From Rana temporaria (lineage: Eukaryota > Chordata > Amphibia > Anura > Ranidae), in the NCBI RefSeq assembly GCF_905171775.1, contig NC_053499.1, positions 91,429,512 through 91,493,511 on the forward strand: a stretch of DNA of 64,000 bases, given 5' to 3'. The notes under the pieces are model-generated. The model did not search any database. It saw only the letters and a list, made by a program, of their open reading frames with translations, and was not told the origin of the DNA. The position numbers were made by a program, and so were the translations under genes. Of this stretch, positions 44,931-56,199 are shown piece by piece; position 1 is the stretch's first letter, and every line of letters starts with the position of its first letter.

Positions 44931-45522
44931 TTTTTCCCCATACACCCTTGATATCTCTCTTATTCCATCCATGTAGTACCCCATTTTCCAGTGGAGATAC
45001 AGTGCATGTAAACTTTTGGTTTTGTGCCCACCTGCAGCACTGCACTCACCTATAACAATCAAGCAGGCAGAAGGAGGGACAGAGGAGGGAGCATCCCTCT
45101 GGGCATTCCAAGCCTTTCAGTGCAAACAGTGCAAACAGCTGGGCTCACCATGACACCATTCACAATGCTACTTCCGCAGGTGGGCTCTCAGTGTTGTCGA
45201 CTGAGCAGCTCCCAGTCCTATTCCTACCCTGCAGCCTTCGAGTCCCGAGCATTCAAGCTGCATGGGGTGGGGTCAGAGCATCACTGGCACTTAGGCCCTG
45301 TCCCTCCCTGTTGGCTGTGAAATGGGTATCGTTCTGCACAGCGCACCACTGCCAGCCTGCCTCCCCTGTGTATCCATCACACTCACCATCATGGGGCCGC
45401 CAATTTCGGGGCAGCGTGGGCTCAAAGACCAGCTGCTTTGGGGAAGTTCAGGGGCCCCCCATGCAGCTGGGGCCCCTGGGCCGTGCCCAGGTGTGCCCTC
45501 TCATTAAGACAGCCCTGGCCTA
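44931..45522. other. Non-coding stretch
   Basis: No gene. GC-rich ggcccc blocks near 45450-45490 resemble those at 36380-36415. Overlapping open frames on both strands show no domain. Confidence 0.4.
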
Positions 45523-47075
45523 AGCCTCTTCGCCATCGGTCGGAAGGCGCAGGGGGTTCTGCTGGCAGTTCTTCATGGGAACTTGCAAGTTCGGGGGTTC
45601 CTGTTTCCACTGTGAGTGTTCAGGCTGCGGGGGGCCCATCCTTTGTCAAACTGCTTTAAGAAAGGGAAGAAGTCGAGCGCTACTGGAAAGAGGGATGACA
45701 CCGGTGACTAGTGGAAAAATTGCGGTGTCTTTTAAGTAGGTACCCGAACAGGGGGCAGCGCGTACGTTATGGTTGGGCTTTAAGGAGGGATTCCCAGTGA
45801 GTTGGATGACGTCCCCGCCCCCTGTCTGGACAACCTGCGAGCGGCGTATGATCATCCAGACGTGGTTTCTGGTCAACTACGAATGGAGGTGAGTTTGGGC
45901 AGGATGGTGGGTCCATTTTTCGGTGCCGCCATTAGGGGACGTGGTGGTTTTGCCGTTGGGGTTGGTGCCTAAGCGTGAACCAAATCAATTTTGGCTTGTT
46001 TGCCACCTTTCCCACCTGAGGGGGGGTCAGTGGATGGTGCGATTGATACTGCCCTTTGTGCCGTGTCGTATGCATATCTTAAAGAGCCTGTGCGGTGGGT
46101 TCAGTGTTTGGGAAGGGGGCGCTTATGGCAAAGACTCAATGAGTCAGCATTTTGTTGGTTGCTGGGGCATCAGTGTGCAGTTGTTGGGAGGGGGACCATT
46201 TTGTGAACGGATGTTTGCCATGGGTTGCGCTATCTCCTGTTCATATTTTGAGTTTTAGTTGTTTCTGTAGTGGGAGGTCAAGGATTTGTCGGGGTCTTGG
46301 CTCGATTTTGCATTAGCTAGATAATTTCCTGGTAATGGGTCCGCCGGTCTTATTTTGTTGTCCATCATCCAACATGTTGTCAACGTTTTTGGTGTTCCAG
46401 TGGCACAGGCCGAGACTGAGGGGCCTGTGACGGTGTTGTAATTTCTGGGTATCATTATGGATACCGGGAGGAGGGAATGCTGGCTGTCGAGTGACAAGCT
46501 GGAGGTTCTTTGTGAGGTGGTGCGCCGCCATTCTAAGGTGCAGTTGAGTGGACTTGCGGTCATTGTTTGGAAAACTCAACTTTGCAGGCCGCATTATGCC
46601 TAGGGGCGGGTGTTCTTCAGACAACTGGAGGCTGCCTCGTCTGGGGTCAGGGCCCCGCACCACTTTGTTCAGTGGCGTCAGGAACCAAGAGAAGATTTGA
46701 AGGTTTGGGTGGTGTTTATGGAGCAGTGCAATGGTAGGTCATTTTTGGCTTGGCCCTGGGGTACTGGCGAGAGACTCTTCACGGACGTGGCAGGATCGGT
46801 GGGTTTTGCGGCTTATTTTCAGGGGGTTGGTGCGCTCACCGGTGGCCGGACAAGGTGGCGGGGTCGGCATTTATTAGGAATTTGATGTTGGGGTAATGTC
46901 CCCCATGGTGCTGGTAGTGGAGCTTTGGGGGGCATAATTTCAGAACTGGAGGGTTTGTTTTCATTGTGAAAACCTGGTGGTAGTGCATGCGATTAACTCA
47001 TTGTTGGCATCGTCCTTGCTGGTTATTTTTTTACGCTGCTCCCCTGGGAAAATGTAGTGTATACCTCCTATTTAG
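45523..47075 (+). pseudogene. DIRS-like retrotransposon: reverse transcriptase and RNase H remnant
   Basis: Three shifting frames together give PLGLVPKREPNQF, CHLS-P-GGSV-DG, a VSYAYLKEPVRWVQ-LGRG block, CAISCSYFE, then RQLEAASSGVRAPHHFV, EDLKVWV-FMEQCNGRS and LFTDVAGSVGFAAYF, the RNase H core. These are signatures of DIRS-like RT/RH. The catalytic Y-L-D-D box reads x-L-D-N (about 46316), a loss of a metal-binding Asp. DIRS elements integrate by a tyrosine recombinase, which is not seen here. The copy stops abruptly at the Penelope boundary. Confidence 0.8.
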
Positions 47076-47731
47076 TGAATGGTTGAGTGATAGGGGGCGC
47101 TGTGAAAGGTATGGGTCACTAAGAATAAATCGTGACTTAAAGTGGTGGGTGTAACATATGTTTGCTGGTTCTCAAACAAATATATGGCAAAAACAATACG
47201 TGAATTAAAATGATGACAATAATAGGAATTATTATAAAATAAATACTATTAATAAAGTGAATTGACAAATGCACAATCACTATGCAGACAAAGGCTATGG
47301 CCCAGATTCTCAAAGAAGTTACGCCGGCGTATCTCGAGATGCAGGGCGTAAGTGTAAATATGCGCCGTCGTATCTATGCGCCGTACCCACAGAACCAGAT
47401 ACGCCTGAAAATAGGCTTCTTCCGACCGGCGTAATTTTTCTACGCCGGCGTAGCATAGGCGCATATTTACGCTGGGAGCATCTTGCGCTCCCATTGATTT
47501 CCTATTCAAATATGCAAATGAGGGAGATGCGCTGATTCCCGAACGTACGTCCGCCCGACACAGGCTACGCGCGGTGCGCGTAAGCTGTACGTCCGGCCTA
47601 AACTTGTCCCTCATAAAGCAGGGGCAACTTTGCCACAGACGTGTGCAGGTCAGCTGGAGAGCAGCTTCAGCAGCACCGTTACGGACGAGCTGAGCAACCA
47701 CACTTGCAGGACAACACATCTGTATGCCAAC

Positions 47732-48873
47732 ATGCCAGGGGCAGGCATGGTCATAGCTATACTAGTGTGCGCCCAGGCGCGTAGAAGGAGGAGGGCACGG
47801 GAGAGTATATACCGAACGCACATAAACATCTTTGGCATGGGGGATTCGGAGGTGTATCGCATCTTCAGATTCAACACTGATGCCATCCAGGAAATAGCCA
47901 CAGCCCTGCATGATGACATCACCAGCCAGACACACATGCAGTGCAGCCACTGGTCAAGGTACTGGCAACACTGCATTTCCTCGCCACTGGATCTTTTCAG
48001 CGTACAAGTGGAGTCGTGGCTGGGATGTCACAAACCAGCATAAGCAGATGTGTGCACCAGGTTGTCCCCGCAATCCTCAGACGCATGTCCCACCACATCA
48101 TCAAACCCACCCAGGAGCATCTGCGGAATAAGGCAATGGCGGATTTTGTCAGAATTGCAGGATCCCCACGCACCGTGAGGGCCATTGATTGCACACATGT
48201 GGCACTACAGCCCCCCCCCGTGACACAGAGCATATATACCGCAATCGGAAGCACTGGCATTCCATCAATGTACAGGTGATAGCCGATGCCCAAGGCCTCA
48301 TATGGCACGTCCGTGCCAAACACCCAGGGTCCAGCCACGACAGCTACATATACCGTCAAAGCACCATCCCAACAGAATTTGAACAGAACGTGTATGGGAA
48401 CAGCTGGCTGGTTGGTAAGTGACATGGGTGTCAGGCATGACTGTTCGACCCCATGATGCAGACATCACGAGGGGCACATGCATGACTAACATCCTCCTGT
48501 CTTTTCCCTTCCAGGTGACTCAGCATATGCACTTCCCATCTCATGACTCCATTCCGGGATCCCCAAACCACAGGAGAGCAAAACTACAATGCTGCACACA
48601 TACGTACCCGTGGAGTGGTGGAACCCACATTTGGCATCCTGAAGTCCCGTTTCCGATGCCTGGATAAGCCTGTTGTATTCCCCAAACTTTGTGTGCCAGA
48701 TCATCGGGGCATGTTGCATTCTCCACAACTTTGCAGAGAGAAAGGGCCTGGAGATTGACCTACGTGATGACCTGACCTCCGAACCAAACATTCCCCCCCT
48801 GCCCTAGGATAACCCGTCTGCTGAGGGAACAGCAGTCAGGAGTTGTCTCGTGGAACGCATCTTTGCACGTTAA
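47732..48873 (+). pseudogene. Harbinger H2 DDE nuclease
   Basis: Exon A (47732-48414) starts MPGAGMVIAI and carries NIFGMGDSEVYRIFRF, then shifts frame near 47935 to LVKVLATLHFLATGSFQR, VRAIDCTHVAL (first Asp), shifts again near 48220 to HWHSINVQVIADAQ and SSHDSYIYRQS (second Asp). Intron 48415-48514 is GT-AG. Exon B (48515-48873) gives GDSAYAL, then an in-frame stop, CQIIGACCILHNF and RKGLEIDLRDDL. Several lesions; no activity expected. Confidence 0.85.
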
Positions 48874-49300
48874 ACACACACATTCATCATGGCACAAGGA
48901 GAATGCACGCATGCACACCACTGTGGTCCCTAGCACACACCCCACATCGACATCACATTGGATTAGCCCAAGTCTAACATGCAGGACTTGGGAGCAGCAA
49001 CGCCACGGCAAGGCTCCAATTATGTTGCTGACCATTCATACCACATTCACATGGGTCGCGGGGATAAATTGTCCCCAACGACCGAGGGTGACACCCCTTT
49101 GCTGGCAGGAGTGTCACCCCCCCACATTCACACACCAGTCACACTAATATGCACGCCTCACCGTGTGCATTATTTATAAAAATAAAATAAACTCTTAACC
49201 AGAGCAATAAAAAAACAAACAACATAATTAGTTGCCCTGGCTGCTGCCACGCCCACGCCCACGGCTCCGCAACTGCCTGGTTGACGGGGGGGGGGGGACA

Positions 49301-50462
49301 TCAGGCAATGCGGGTCAGAATGATGTTGGTCTCTGCCTGCATCTGCCGTGAACGTATCCCCTCTGCCTCAATGGCAGCTGTGTGGCCCTGGACGGCCTCT
49401 GACAGGGTCCACACCTCTGCCACGAGGGTAGCTGTTGTGGCCTGCAGCTCCCCCAAGCAGGTGATGACAGCTGCTGTGTTGCCAGCCACATCATACAGAC
49501 CATCATTGATGTGGCCCCTGGAGTCCAGGCAGTCGGCCACTCTCCTCATGTCCTGGGCCATCTCACCCATATGACGGGTCTGCGAGTCCTGGGCAGTGGT
49601 CAGGTTCACTGGCAGGTAGTCCGGAACCCCCCTGGTCTTCCTGGTTGCCTTCCTGGGGCCAGGAGAGGCTTCAGGCCTGGCATAGGGGGAGGGACTTGAG
49701 GGAGTGGGTGGGTTGGGGATGGAGCCAGAGGGACTGGAGCAGCCGAGATGGAGGACTCCTCGAGATAGAGGGACACCTCCTCACCCAAATGTTCAGCAAC
49801 ATCCTGAATGACCTCATCACTGGAGGTCTGGGCACCACTCCCCTCCACCAATGCCCTTTTGGCTTCCCAGGGGGTCAGGGGCAGAATCATCAGGGGATGA
49901 TGGTGTGGGACGGGCAGGGGCACCAGATGGCCCAGCTCCCTCCTGGACATCTGTGGATGACACAGAACATTCACATGTTGGTGGACCCACACACTTGTCA
50001 CATATTCCCTTCCCCCCCTCACATGCTACACACCAGATAGTAGAAAAAACACTTACCTGTCCTCAAGGGCGGCTCAACTGAGTCGTAGCCCTGCACTCCC
50101 TCCACTTGCACCCTAGTAAGGCAGTGGGCAACAACCTGCTCGTCAGGAGTCAGACGGACCCTAGAGGCAGGTCCACCACCAGTGCCCCTGGCATGCCTCG
50201 CCATAATAGCCATCTTCTCCTTCACCCTCCTGCGAAGATCGTTCATCTTCTTTGAGATGTCCTGGGGCCTCCTCACCTCATTGCCCATGGCATTCACTCA
50301 GTTGGTGATCCTCATAAGGATCTCGTCCCTTCTGCCCTTACTGGTGTCCTTGCTACGTGCCCCATGGAGGCGATCGTAGTACTTCTCCATGGCAGCAAGG
50401 ATGATGCCCTTCTCCTCTGGGGAAAAGTTATTTTTTCTGTTCCCAGAACGCCGGGCAGACAT
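49301..50462 (-). pseudogene. Harbinger H2 Myb/SANT-like protein
   Basis: Exon 1 (50462-50057) reads MSARRSGNRKNNFSPEEK, a Myb-like start, but a TGA follows the ILMRITN motif at about 50300; beyond it the frame gives DISKKMNDLRRRVKEKM. Exon 2 (49950-49301) has a frame change near 49830-49600 and a C-terminal helical region (DMRRVADCLDSRGH, CLGELQATTATLV, QAETNIILTRIA). Splice sites match H1. DNA-binding partner of the H2 nuclease, now broken. Confidence 0.85.
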
Positions 50463-51797
50463 GTCCACAATAATATCGCAAAAGTATCTTCACCAAACCA
50501 AACAGGTGTACTTTTGCACTCGACGGGCGCATATCTGGGCGTATTTATGCCCTGGGCGTAAACGGTGGGCCGGCGTAACTCAGGATTAACGCCGGGCGTA
50601 GTTGTGAGCATGCGCAGAGGGGCGCGTGACATACGATCGCGTGACGGCGCATGCGCCGGTCTTTCGGCCCTTCACTTGCATGGGGTCACAGTTAATTTAA
50701 ATGGATCCCGCCCACTTCCTTCCTACTTTGAATTACGCCGTCTTACGCCGACGATTTTACGTTACGCCGGCGCAAAAATGCACGCTTTTGATTAGAGAAT
50801 ACGGAACTTGCCTCTCTAAGTTACGTTGGCGTAACGCATCTGAGATGCGCTACGCCGGCATAAAGATGCGCTGATCTACGAGAATCTGGGCCTATGTCTT
50901 CAAAGAAAAGTCCATAGGAAAAGTGATGACTTATAGCCGTGATGAAACATAAAGGTATGATGTCACAATTCTATTAGTTGAGTGCCACTGTGAATATTCC
51001 AAAATAATGCAGACAAAATCTTCTCATTCAATAGGTGCCTCTGAGTGCTCCTTCACCATAGACAATGATCAACACCCAAAACATGCTCATTAGTAGTAAT
51101 GCGCTTACCAGAAATGGTGGACCTCTTTAGTGAAAAAGAAGGTCAAATTCGCTTATGCAGGATAATGCCTGCATACATATCATGTGTCACAATTAGTAGG
51201 CAAACACCTTGTCCTCCAGAAGTTTACAGATGAGACATGGAACAGAAAAAAACTTCCATAGTGCAACCGGTTTTTATTTAAAAGAAAAGTTAAAAGCATG
51301 GGCCAAATGGCCACTTACATTACAAAGTGCCCATCCCGGCACTGGGTCTGCAGGCCTGTCAGTATAGCATGGACTCCTTCACCTCCGTGTCGGCGTGGTC
51401 GCGTGCGTTCCTTCGTCAGCTGCTCACCTGCTACAGGAAGCCGGATGGTTGGGCAATCGAAACAGCGTGACCAGGCTACGCCGCCGATGTACGTTTCATA
51501 AGGATTATGTCTTCAGGGGGGCGTGCCTGGTCACAATGGTCACGTGTTTTTAGCTGTAGAAAGAAAGAAGTGTACTTTTGATTGTCGGCTGTCTCGGCCA
51601 ATTGCGGCGCAGTCCCAGTGATGGGTTGAGCATTACATAAGACGGACTTACAACTATATACAGGATAATTAAATCTCGCATGATTGCAATATACCAATAC
51701 CCTAAGTTTGGGCAATCAAAAAGTATATTCCATTTGAAAAAACTATAAAATTGAAATCGCTATCACACCCGGGGGAGGTTTTAGAATGGGATACTAA

Positions 51798-52512
51798 TAG
51801 CTAGATTCAGAGAGACTTAAGTCAGAATTTGCGGTGGCGCTAATTTAAGCGTATTCTGATAACCAGACACGCTTAAATTAGGCTCAGTACGACCGGCGTA
51901 AGTGTCTTACACCCTCGTATCCTAAAATGTAATTTTTAGGCTGACCGCTAGGTGGCACTTCCATTGCGGTCGGCGTAGAATATGTAAATCAGTAGATACG
52001 CCTATTCACGAACGTACGCCCGACCGACCGACGCTGTACAGATACGCCGTTTACGTAACGCATTATCAGGCCTAAAGTTATTACATCAAATAGCTGGAAT
52101 AGTAATGTTAAGTATGGCTGTCCTTCCCGCGTCGAAATTCGAAAATGTTACGTCGTTTGCGTAAGTCGTCCGTGAATAGGGATTTATGTAATTTACGTCC
52201 ATGTCAAAACCAATAGGCCCGTGCGGCGTACGTTGCCGCAATGCACACTGGGATATGTAGGCGGACGGCGCATGCGCCGTTCCAAAAAAACTTCAATCAC
52301 GTCAGGTCAACCAAATTGAACATAAAACACGCCCCCTCAGCCTATTTTGAATTAGGCGCCCTTACGCCCGTCCGCTTTAGGCTACGCCGCCGTAACTTAG
52401 CAGGCAAGTACATTGTGAATCATGTACTTGCCTCGCTCACTTACGGCGGTGTAGCCTAAATGCCATAAGGTACGCCGCCGCAAGTATGCGCTCGCCATCC
52501 TGAATCTAGCTA
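51798..52512. mobile_element. Harbinger-type MITE, 715 bp, TAGCTAGATTCAG ends
   Basis: TAGCTAGATTCAG and its inverted copy bound the element, with TAA on both sides (51795-51797, 52513-52515). The sister Penelope copy has the unoccupied gggatactaaatgcttag (complement, near 59425-59445). The interior is rich in acgccg motifs shared with Harbinger subterminal regions, and has no gene. Confidence 0.95.
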
Positions 52513-52739
52513 TAAATGCTTAGTAAAAATATCTGATTTGCTCACTAGATGGCATAATGACCTCAATCGAACTAAGAGCTATATATAGAACTATACCATG
52601 CTTACCCTTCATGAAGGAAGGCACAGGGGTATTTGAAATTTGTTTAAAAAAATGTCACCATAATTTTAATTAAATAATACTAGCATTATAGATAGCATTA
52701 GTGTCTCACCCATCCAAGGGTAAAGAAACTAGGTGAAAT

Positions 52740-53946
52740 TGGATATTGGGCTCTCCCAACACGGCGCCCGCCTCTATGGGCCACAGAGTGGCTCCACTGG
52801 GAAGAATGTCAAAATCCCCATCTATGCGGAGATCACCACCCAGGTGAATGTCCTTGGCGTGGCGGCCAGGGAGCCAAAACACATCAGAAAAAAAATAAAC
52901 GACCTGCGGAGACTGGTGAAGGAGAAACTAGTGGCGATGAGGAAGCATGCCACTGGCACAGGTGGAGGAAAAGCCGCAAACATCTCCCTGACGGCAGAGG
53001 AGATGGTCGTTGCCAGGTTTCTGGATAGGCAGCTGGTGGAGGGCCTGGAGGGCTTTGATTCTGGGGAACAGCCCTTGAGGACAGGTAAGTGTGTTTTATC
53101 TTCTTTCTGGTGTGTAGCATGTGTGGGGGGGCAAGGGAACATGTGACAAGTGTATGGGTCCACCAACATGTGAATGTTTTGTGTCATCCACAGATGTGCA
53201 GGAGGGAGCTAGGCCACCATCGGCAGATGTGCGACCCACGCCACCCGTGGTGGACAGTGACCCCTCCTCACCTGTTGGAGGAGCAGCTCGGGATAGAAGA
53301 GGATGCGGTATATCTCATGGAGGAGACCCCCATACCTGGTGCCTCCCAAACATCCTCCCCAATCAAGGATAGCCCCTCAAGGGCCACAATCCCTATCAGG
53401 GATAGCCCCTCAAGGGATCTCCCCTCCAGCCGGCCCCAAGCCTCTCTGGCCCCTAGAAAGGCTACCCGGAAGACCAGAGGAGTCCCTGAGGAGTTTGAGG
53501 ATAATGTGGCGAGGGACCAGACCATGCAGACCCGCCATATGGGTTTTCTAGCGGGTGATCTGCAACAAGTTGCAGCTAGCCTGGCCTCCTCGGCCGAGAG
53601 CCAGGCTGCCTGCACTGTGGCTGTGCAGGAGGCGCTCACCCAGCAGGCTGCCCAGAATGACAACATCAATGAGAGCCTGCAGGATGTTGTGGGCAATGGC
53701 GCAGCCCTTCTGAATTGTCTGGGGGACCTGCAGGCCACCACATCTGGACTTGTCAGTGAGGTCCGGAGCCTGGTAGCTGCTGTCCGTGAGGAGGGGAGGC
53801 AGACAAGGCGCCAACAGCGCAGCAATACCACCCGTCGGCTGCGGATGCAGGCTGCCACTAATTGCTATCTCCACCGGATAGCCGTGGCATTGGAGAGCAG
53901 CCAGGCAGAGACCGGGGGATGTTCCACAACCAGCCCCCCCACCTGA
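52740..53946 (+). pseudogene. Harbinger H3 Myb/SANT-like protein, 5'-truncated
   Basis: The frame begins mid-domain (ARLYGPQSGS) and continues EITTQVNVLG, INDLRRLVKEKLVAMRKHA and GLEGFDSGEQPLRTG to the donor at 53085. Exon 2 (53195-53946) opens DVQEGARPPSA, changes frame near 53275, and has two SPSR repeats against four in H1, then TRHMGFLAGDLQQVAA, EALTQQAAQND and CLGDLQATTSGLV. It lacks the N-terminal Myb helix. The C-terminal half is the best-preserved of the three copies. Confidence 0.85.
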
Positions 53947-54029
53947 GGCTCGTCCCAGGCAACTGCGCCCCAGGAGCCTAGGGACCAGACAGAGCCTACG
54001 ACAGGGCCGTTGATTTATTTTATTATTTT

Positions 54030-54095
54030 ATACTCAGATTATGAGTTTTATATTTTATTTTATACTCAGGTGATGAGTTTCTTTATTTTTAAATC
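54030..54095. repeat. Short tandem repeat in the H3 intergenic region
   Basis: Two copies of ttttatactcag(a/g)t-atgagtttt, the counterpart of the 35-bp repeat in H1. Confidence 0.6.
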
Positions 54096-54398
54096 CCTGC
54101 ACACGGGGAGTAGTGCAGGCTACAGTGTGACTGGTGTGCGAATGTGGGGGGGTAACAGTCCTGCCGGCAAAGGGGTGTCACCCTCAGTCGTTGGGGAGAA
54201 GTTATCCCCACGACACGTGTGAATGGTGTATGAATGTACAGCAACATAATTGGAGCCTTGGCGCGGCGTTGCTGCTCCCAAGTACCGTGCGGTGTACTTT
54301 GGGCTAATCCAATTTGATGTGGATGTGGGGTGTGTGAGCTAGGGACCACAGTGGTGTGCATGCGTGCATTTTCCTTGTGACATGATGAATGTGTGTGT

Positions 54399-55546
54399 TT
54401 AACTTGAAAAGAAGCCTACCACGAGGCATCTCCTGACTGCTCTTTCCTCAACAGATGGGGGACCCTCGGGCAGGGGGGGACTGTGTGGTTCGGGGGTCAG
54501 GTCATCACGTATGTCAATCTCCAGGCCCTTTCTCATGGCATAGTTGTGTAGAATGCAACATGCACCGATGATCTGGCACACGAAGTTTGGGGAATACAAC
54601 AGGGTACCCCCAGACTTATCCAGGCATCGGAAACGGGACTTCAGGAGGCCAAAGGTGCGTTCCACCACTGCACGTGTACGTGTGTGTGCATCATTGTATC
54701 TTCTCTCTCCTTGGGTTTGGGTGTTCCGTAATGGAGAAATGAGATGGGGTCCAAGTGCATATGCCGCGTCACCTGGAAGGGAAAAGACAGGAGGATGTTA
54801 GTTGTGCATGTGCCCCTCGTGATGTCTGCATCATGGGGGCGGACAGTCATGCCTGACTCCCATGTCACTCACCAAACAGCCAGCTGTCCCCGTACCAGTT
54901 CTGTTCAAATTCTGTTGGGATGGTGCTTTGACAGTATATGAAGCTGTCGTGGCTGGCCCCTGGGTGTTTGGCACGGACGTGCCATATGAGGCATTGGGCA
55001 TCGGCTATCACCTGTACATTGATGGAATGCCAATGCTTTCGATTGCAGTATATGTGCTCTGTGTCACGGGGGGGCCCTAGTGCCACATGGGTGCAATCAA
55101 TGGCCCCCACGGTGCGTGGGAATCTTGCAATTCTGTAGAAATCTGTCATTGCCTTCTGCCGCAGGTGCTCCTGGGTGGGTTTGATGTGGTGGGACATGAG
55201 TCAGAGGATTGCGGGGACAACCTGGTGCACGCATCTTCATGGTGGATTGTGACAAACCAGCCACGACTCCATTTGTTCTTTGAAAAGATCCACTGGCGAG
55301 GAAATGCAGTGTTGCCAGTACCTTGACCAGTGGCTGCACTGCATGTACGCGGCGTGTCTTGCTGGTGATGTCATCCTGCAGGGTTCTGGCTAATTCCAGG
55401 ATGGCTTCAGGGCTGAATCTGAAGATGCGATACACCTCCAAATCACCCATGCCAAAGACGTTAATGCGCGTGCGGAATATCCTCTCCCGTGCCCTCCTAC
55501 GTGCCCGTCGACGCAGTAGTGCTATGACCACGGCTGCCCCTGGCAT
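54399..55546 (-). pseudogene. Harbinger H3 DDE nuclease
   Basis: Starts MPGAAVVIALLRRRARRRAR (55546), NVFGMGDLEVYRIFRF, LVKVLATLHFLASGSFQR; a frame change near 55230 leads to HIKPTQEHLRQKAM, VGAIDCTHVALG (first Asp), VIADAQCLIWHVRAK and GASHDSFIY (second Asp). Donor at 54872 and acceptor at 54773 bracket the intron. Exon B (54772-54399) has RTFGLLKSRFRCLD, CQIIGACCILHNYAM and the acidic C-terminus. Only one or two lesions are visible, so it is the least decayed nuclease of this family here. Confidence 0.85.
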
Positions 55547-55856
55547 GTTGGCATGTTGGCATACAGATGCGTTCTCCTGCAAGTGTTGTTGCTCAGGTCG
55601 TCTGTAACGGTGCTGCTGTAGCTGCTCTCCAGCTGACCTGTGCAACTCTGGTGCAAAGTTACCCCTGCTTTATGAGGGGTAACTTTCCGCCGGACTTTCC
55701 AGTTACGCGCACCGCGTGTAGCCTTCGCCGGCCAAACGTACGTTTCTGAATCGGCGTATCTCCCTCATTTGCATATTTGAATACAAAATCCATAGGAGCG
55801 CCAGATCCGTCCAGCGTAAATATGCGCCTAAGCCACGCCGGCGTAGAAAAGGTAGT

Positions 55857-56130
55857 TTATACAGCCACATGGTCTCATTTTGGGAGATGGCTCTTTTCAT
55901 GTGGGTACCTCTCCAATGGTTTGAAATCTTGTCTATCCCATAAAAATTGCACAAGCTTGGATCACTTTGATGGTACTTTTTAAAGTGTCTCGACACACTA
56001 TGGTTTGGAAACCCTTTTTTAATATTTGCAAGGTGTTCATTAATTCTCACTCTGAGTTTTCATGTGGTTCGACCCACGTATTGGAGTGAGCAAGGACACT
56101 CCAAGACGTAGGTCACATGGTCAGAATTAC
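55857..56130 (-). pseudogene. PLE-B GIY-YIG nuclease domain, truncated
   Basis: The frame reads TYVLEC, QYVGRTT, stop, KLRVRINEHLANIKKG and NHSVSRHFKKYH, then is cut at the H3 boundary. The plus-strand sister copy has Arg where this copy has the stop (TGA). GIY-YIG domains of Penelope-like elements nick the target DNA. Confidence 0.85.
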
Positions 56131-56199
56131 ATGTGATTAGAGGTTTAATCTTGAATTGTTCTTTGGTCACATTAGACTGAAAATGTGTTTTTTCTTTAT

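Larger units (their letters stand above)
47299..50892. mobile_element. PIF/Harbinger transposon H2, complete ends, 3.6 kb
   Basis: Ends ggcccagattctcaaag and (inverted) ggcccagattctcgtag are flanked by TAT (47296-47298, 50893-50895). The related Penelope copy holds the unoccupied site agacaaaggctatgtct with a single TAT (complement, near 60335-60350). Nuclease (plus) and Myb-like gene (minus) are convergent as in H1. Confidence 0.95.
52735..55857. mobile_element. Harbinger fragment H3, both termini missing
   Basis: It is homologous to H1 and H2, but begins inside Myb exon 1 and ends about 240 bp short of the right terminus seen in H1. The flanking Penelope sequence lacks about 350 bp present in the sister copy (58880-59235). 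No terminal repeat or target duplication is found, so it did not arrive by ordinary cut-and-paste. Confidence 0.8.

Noticed and set aside
44731..45045. 104-codon minus-strand frame rich in Gly and Trp
   Set aside because: Translation of the minisatellite and its flank.
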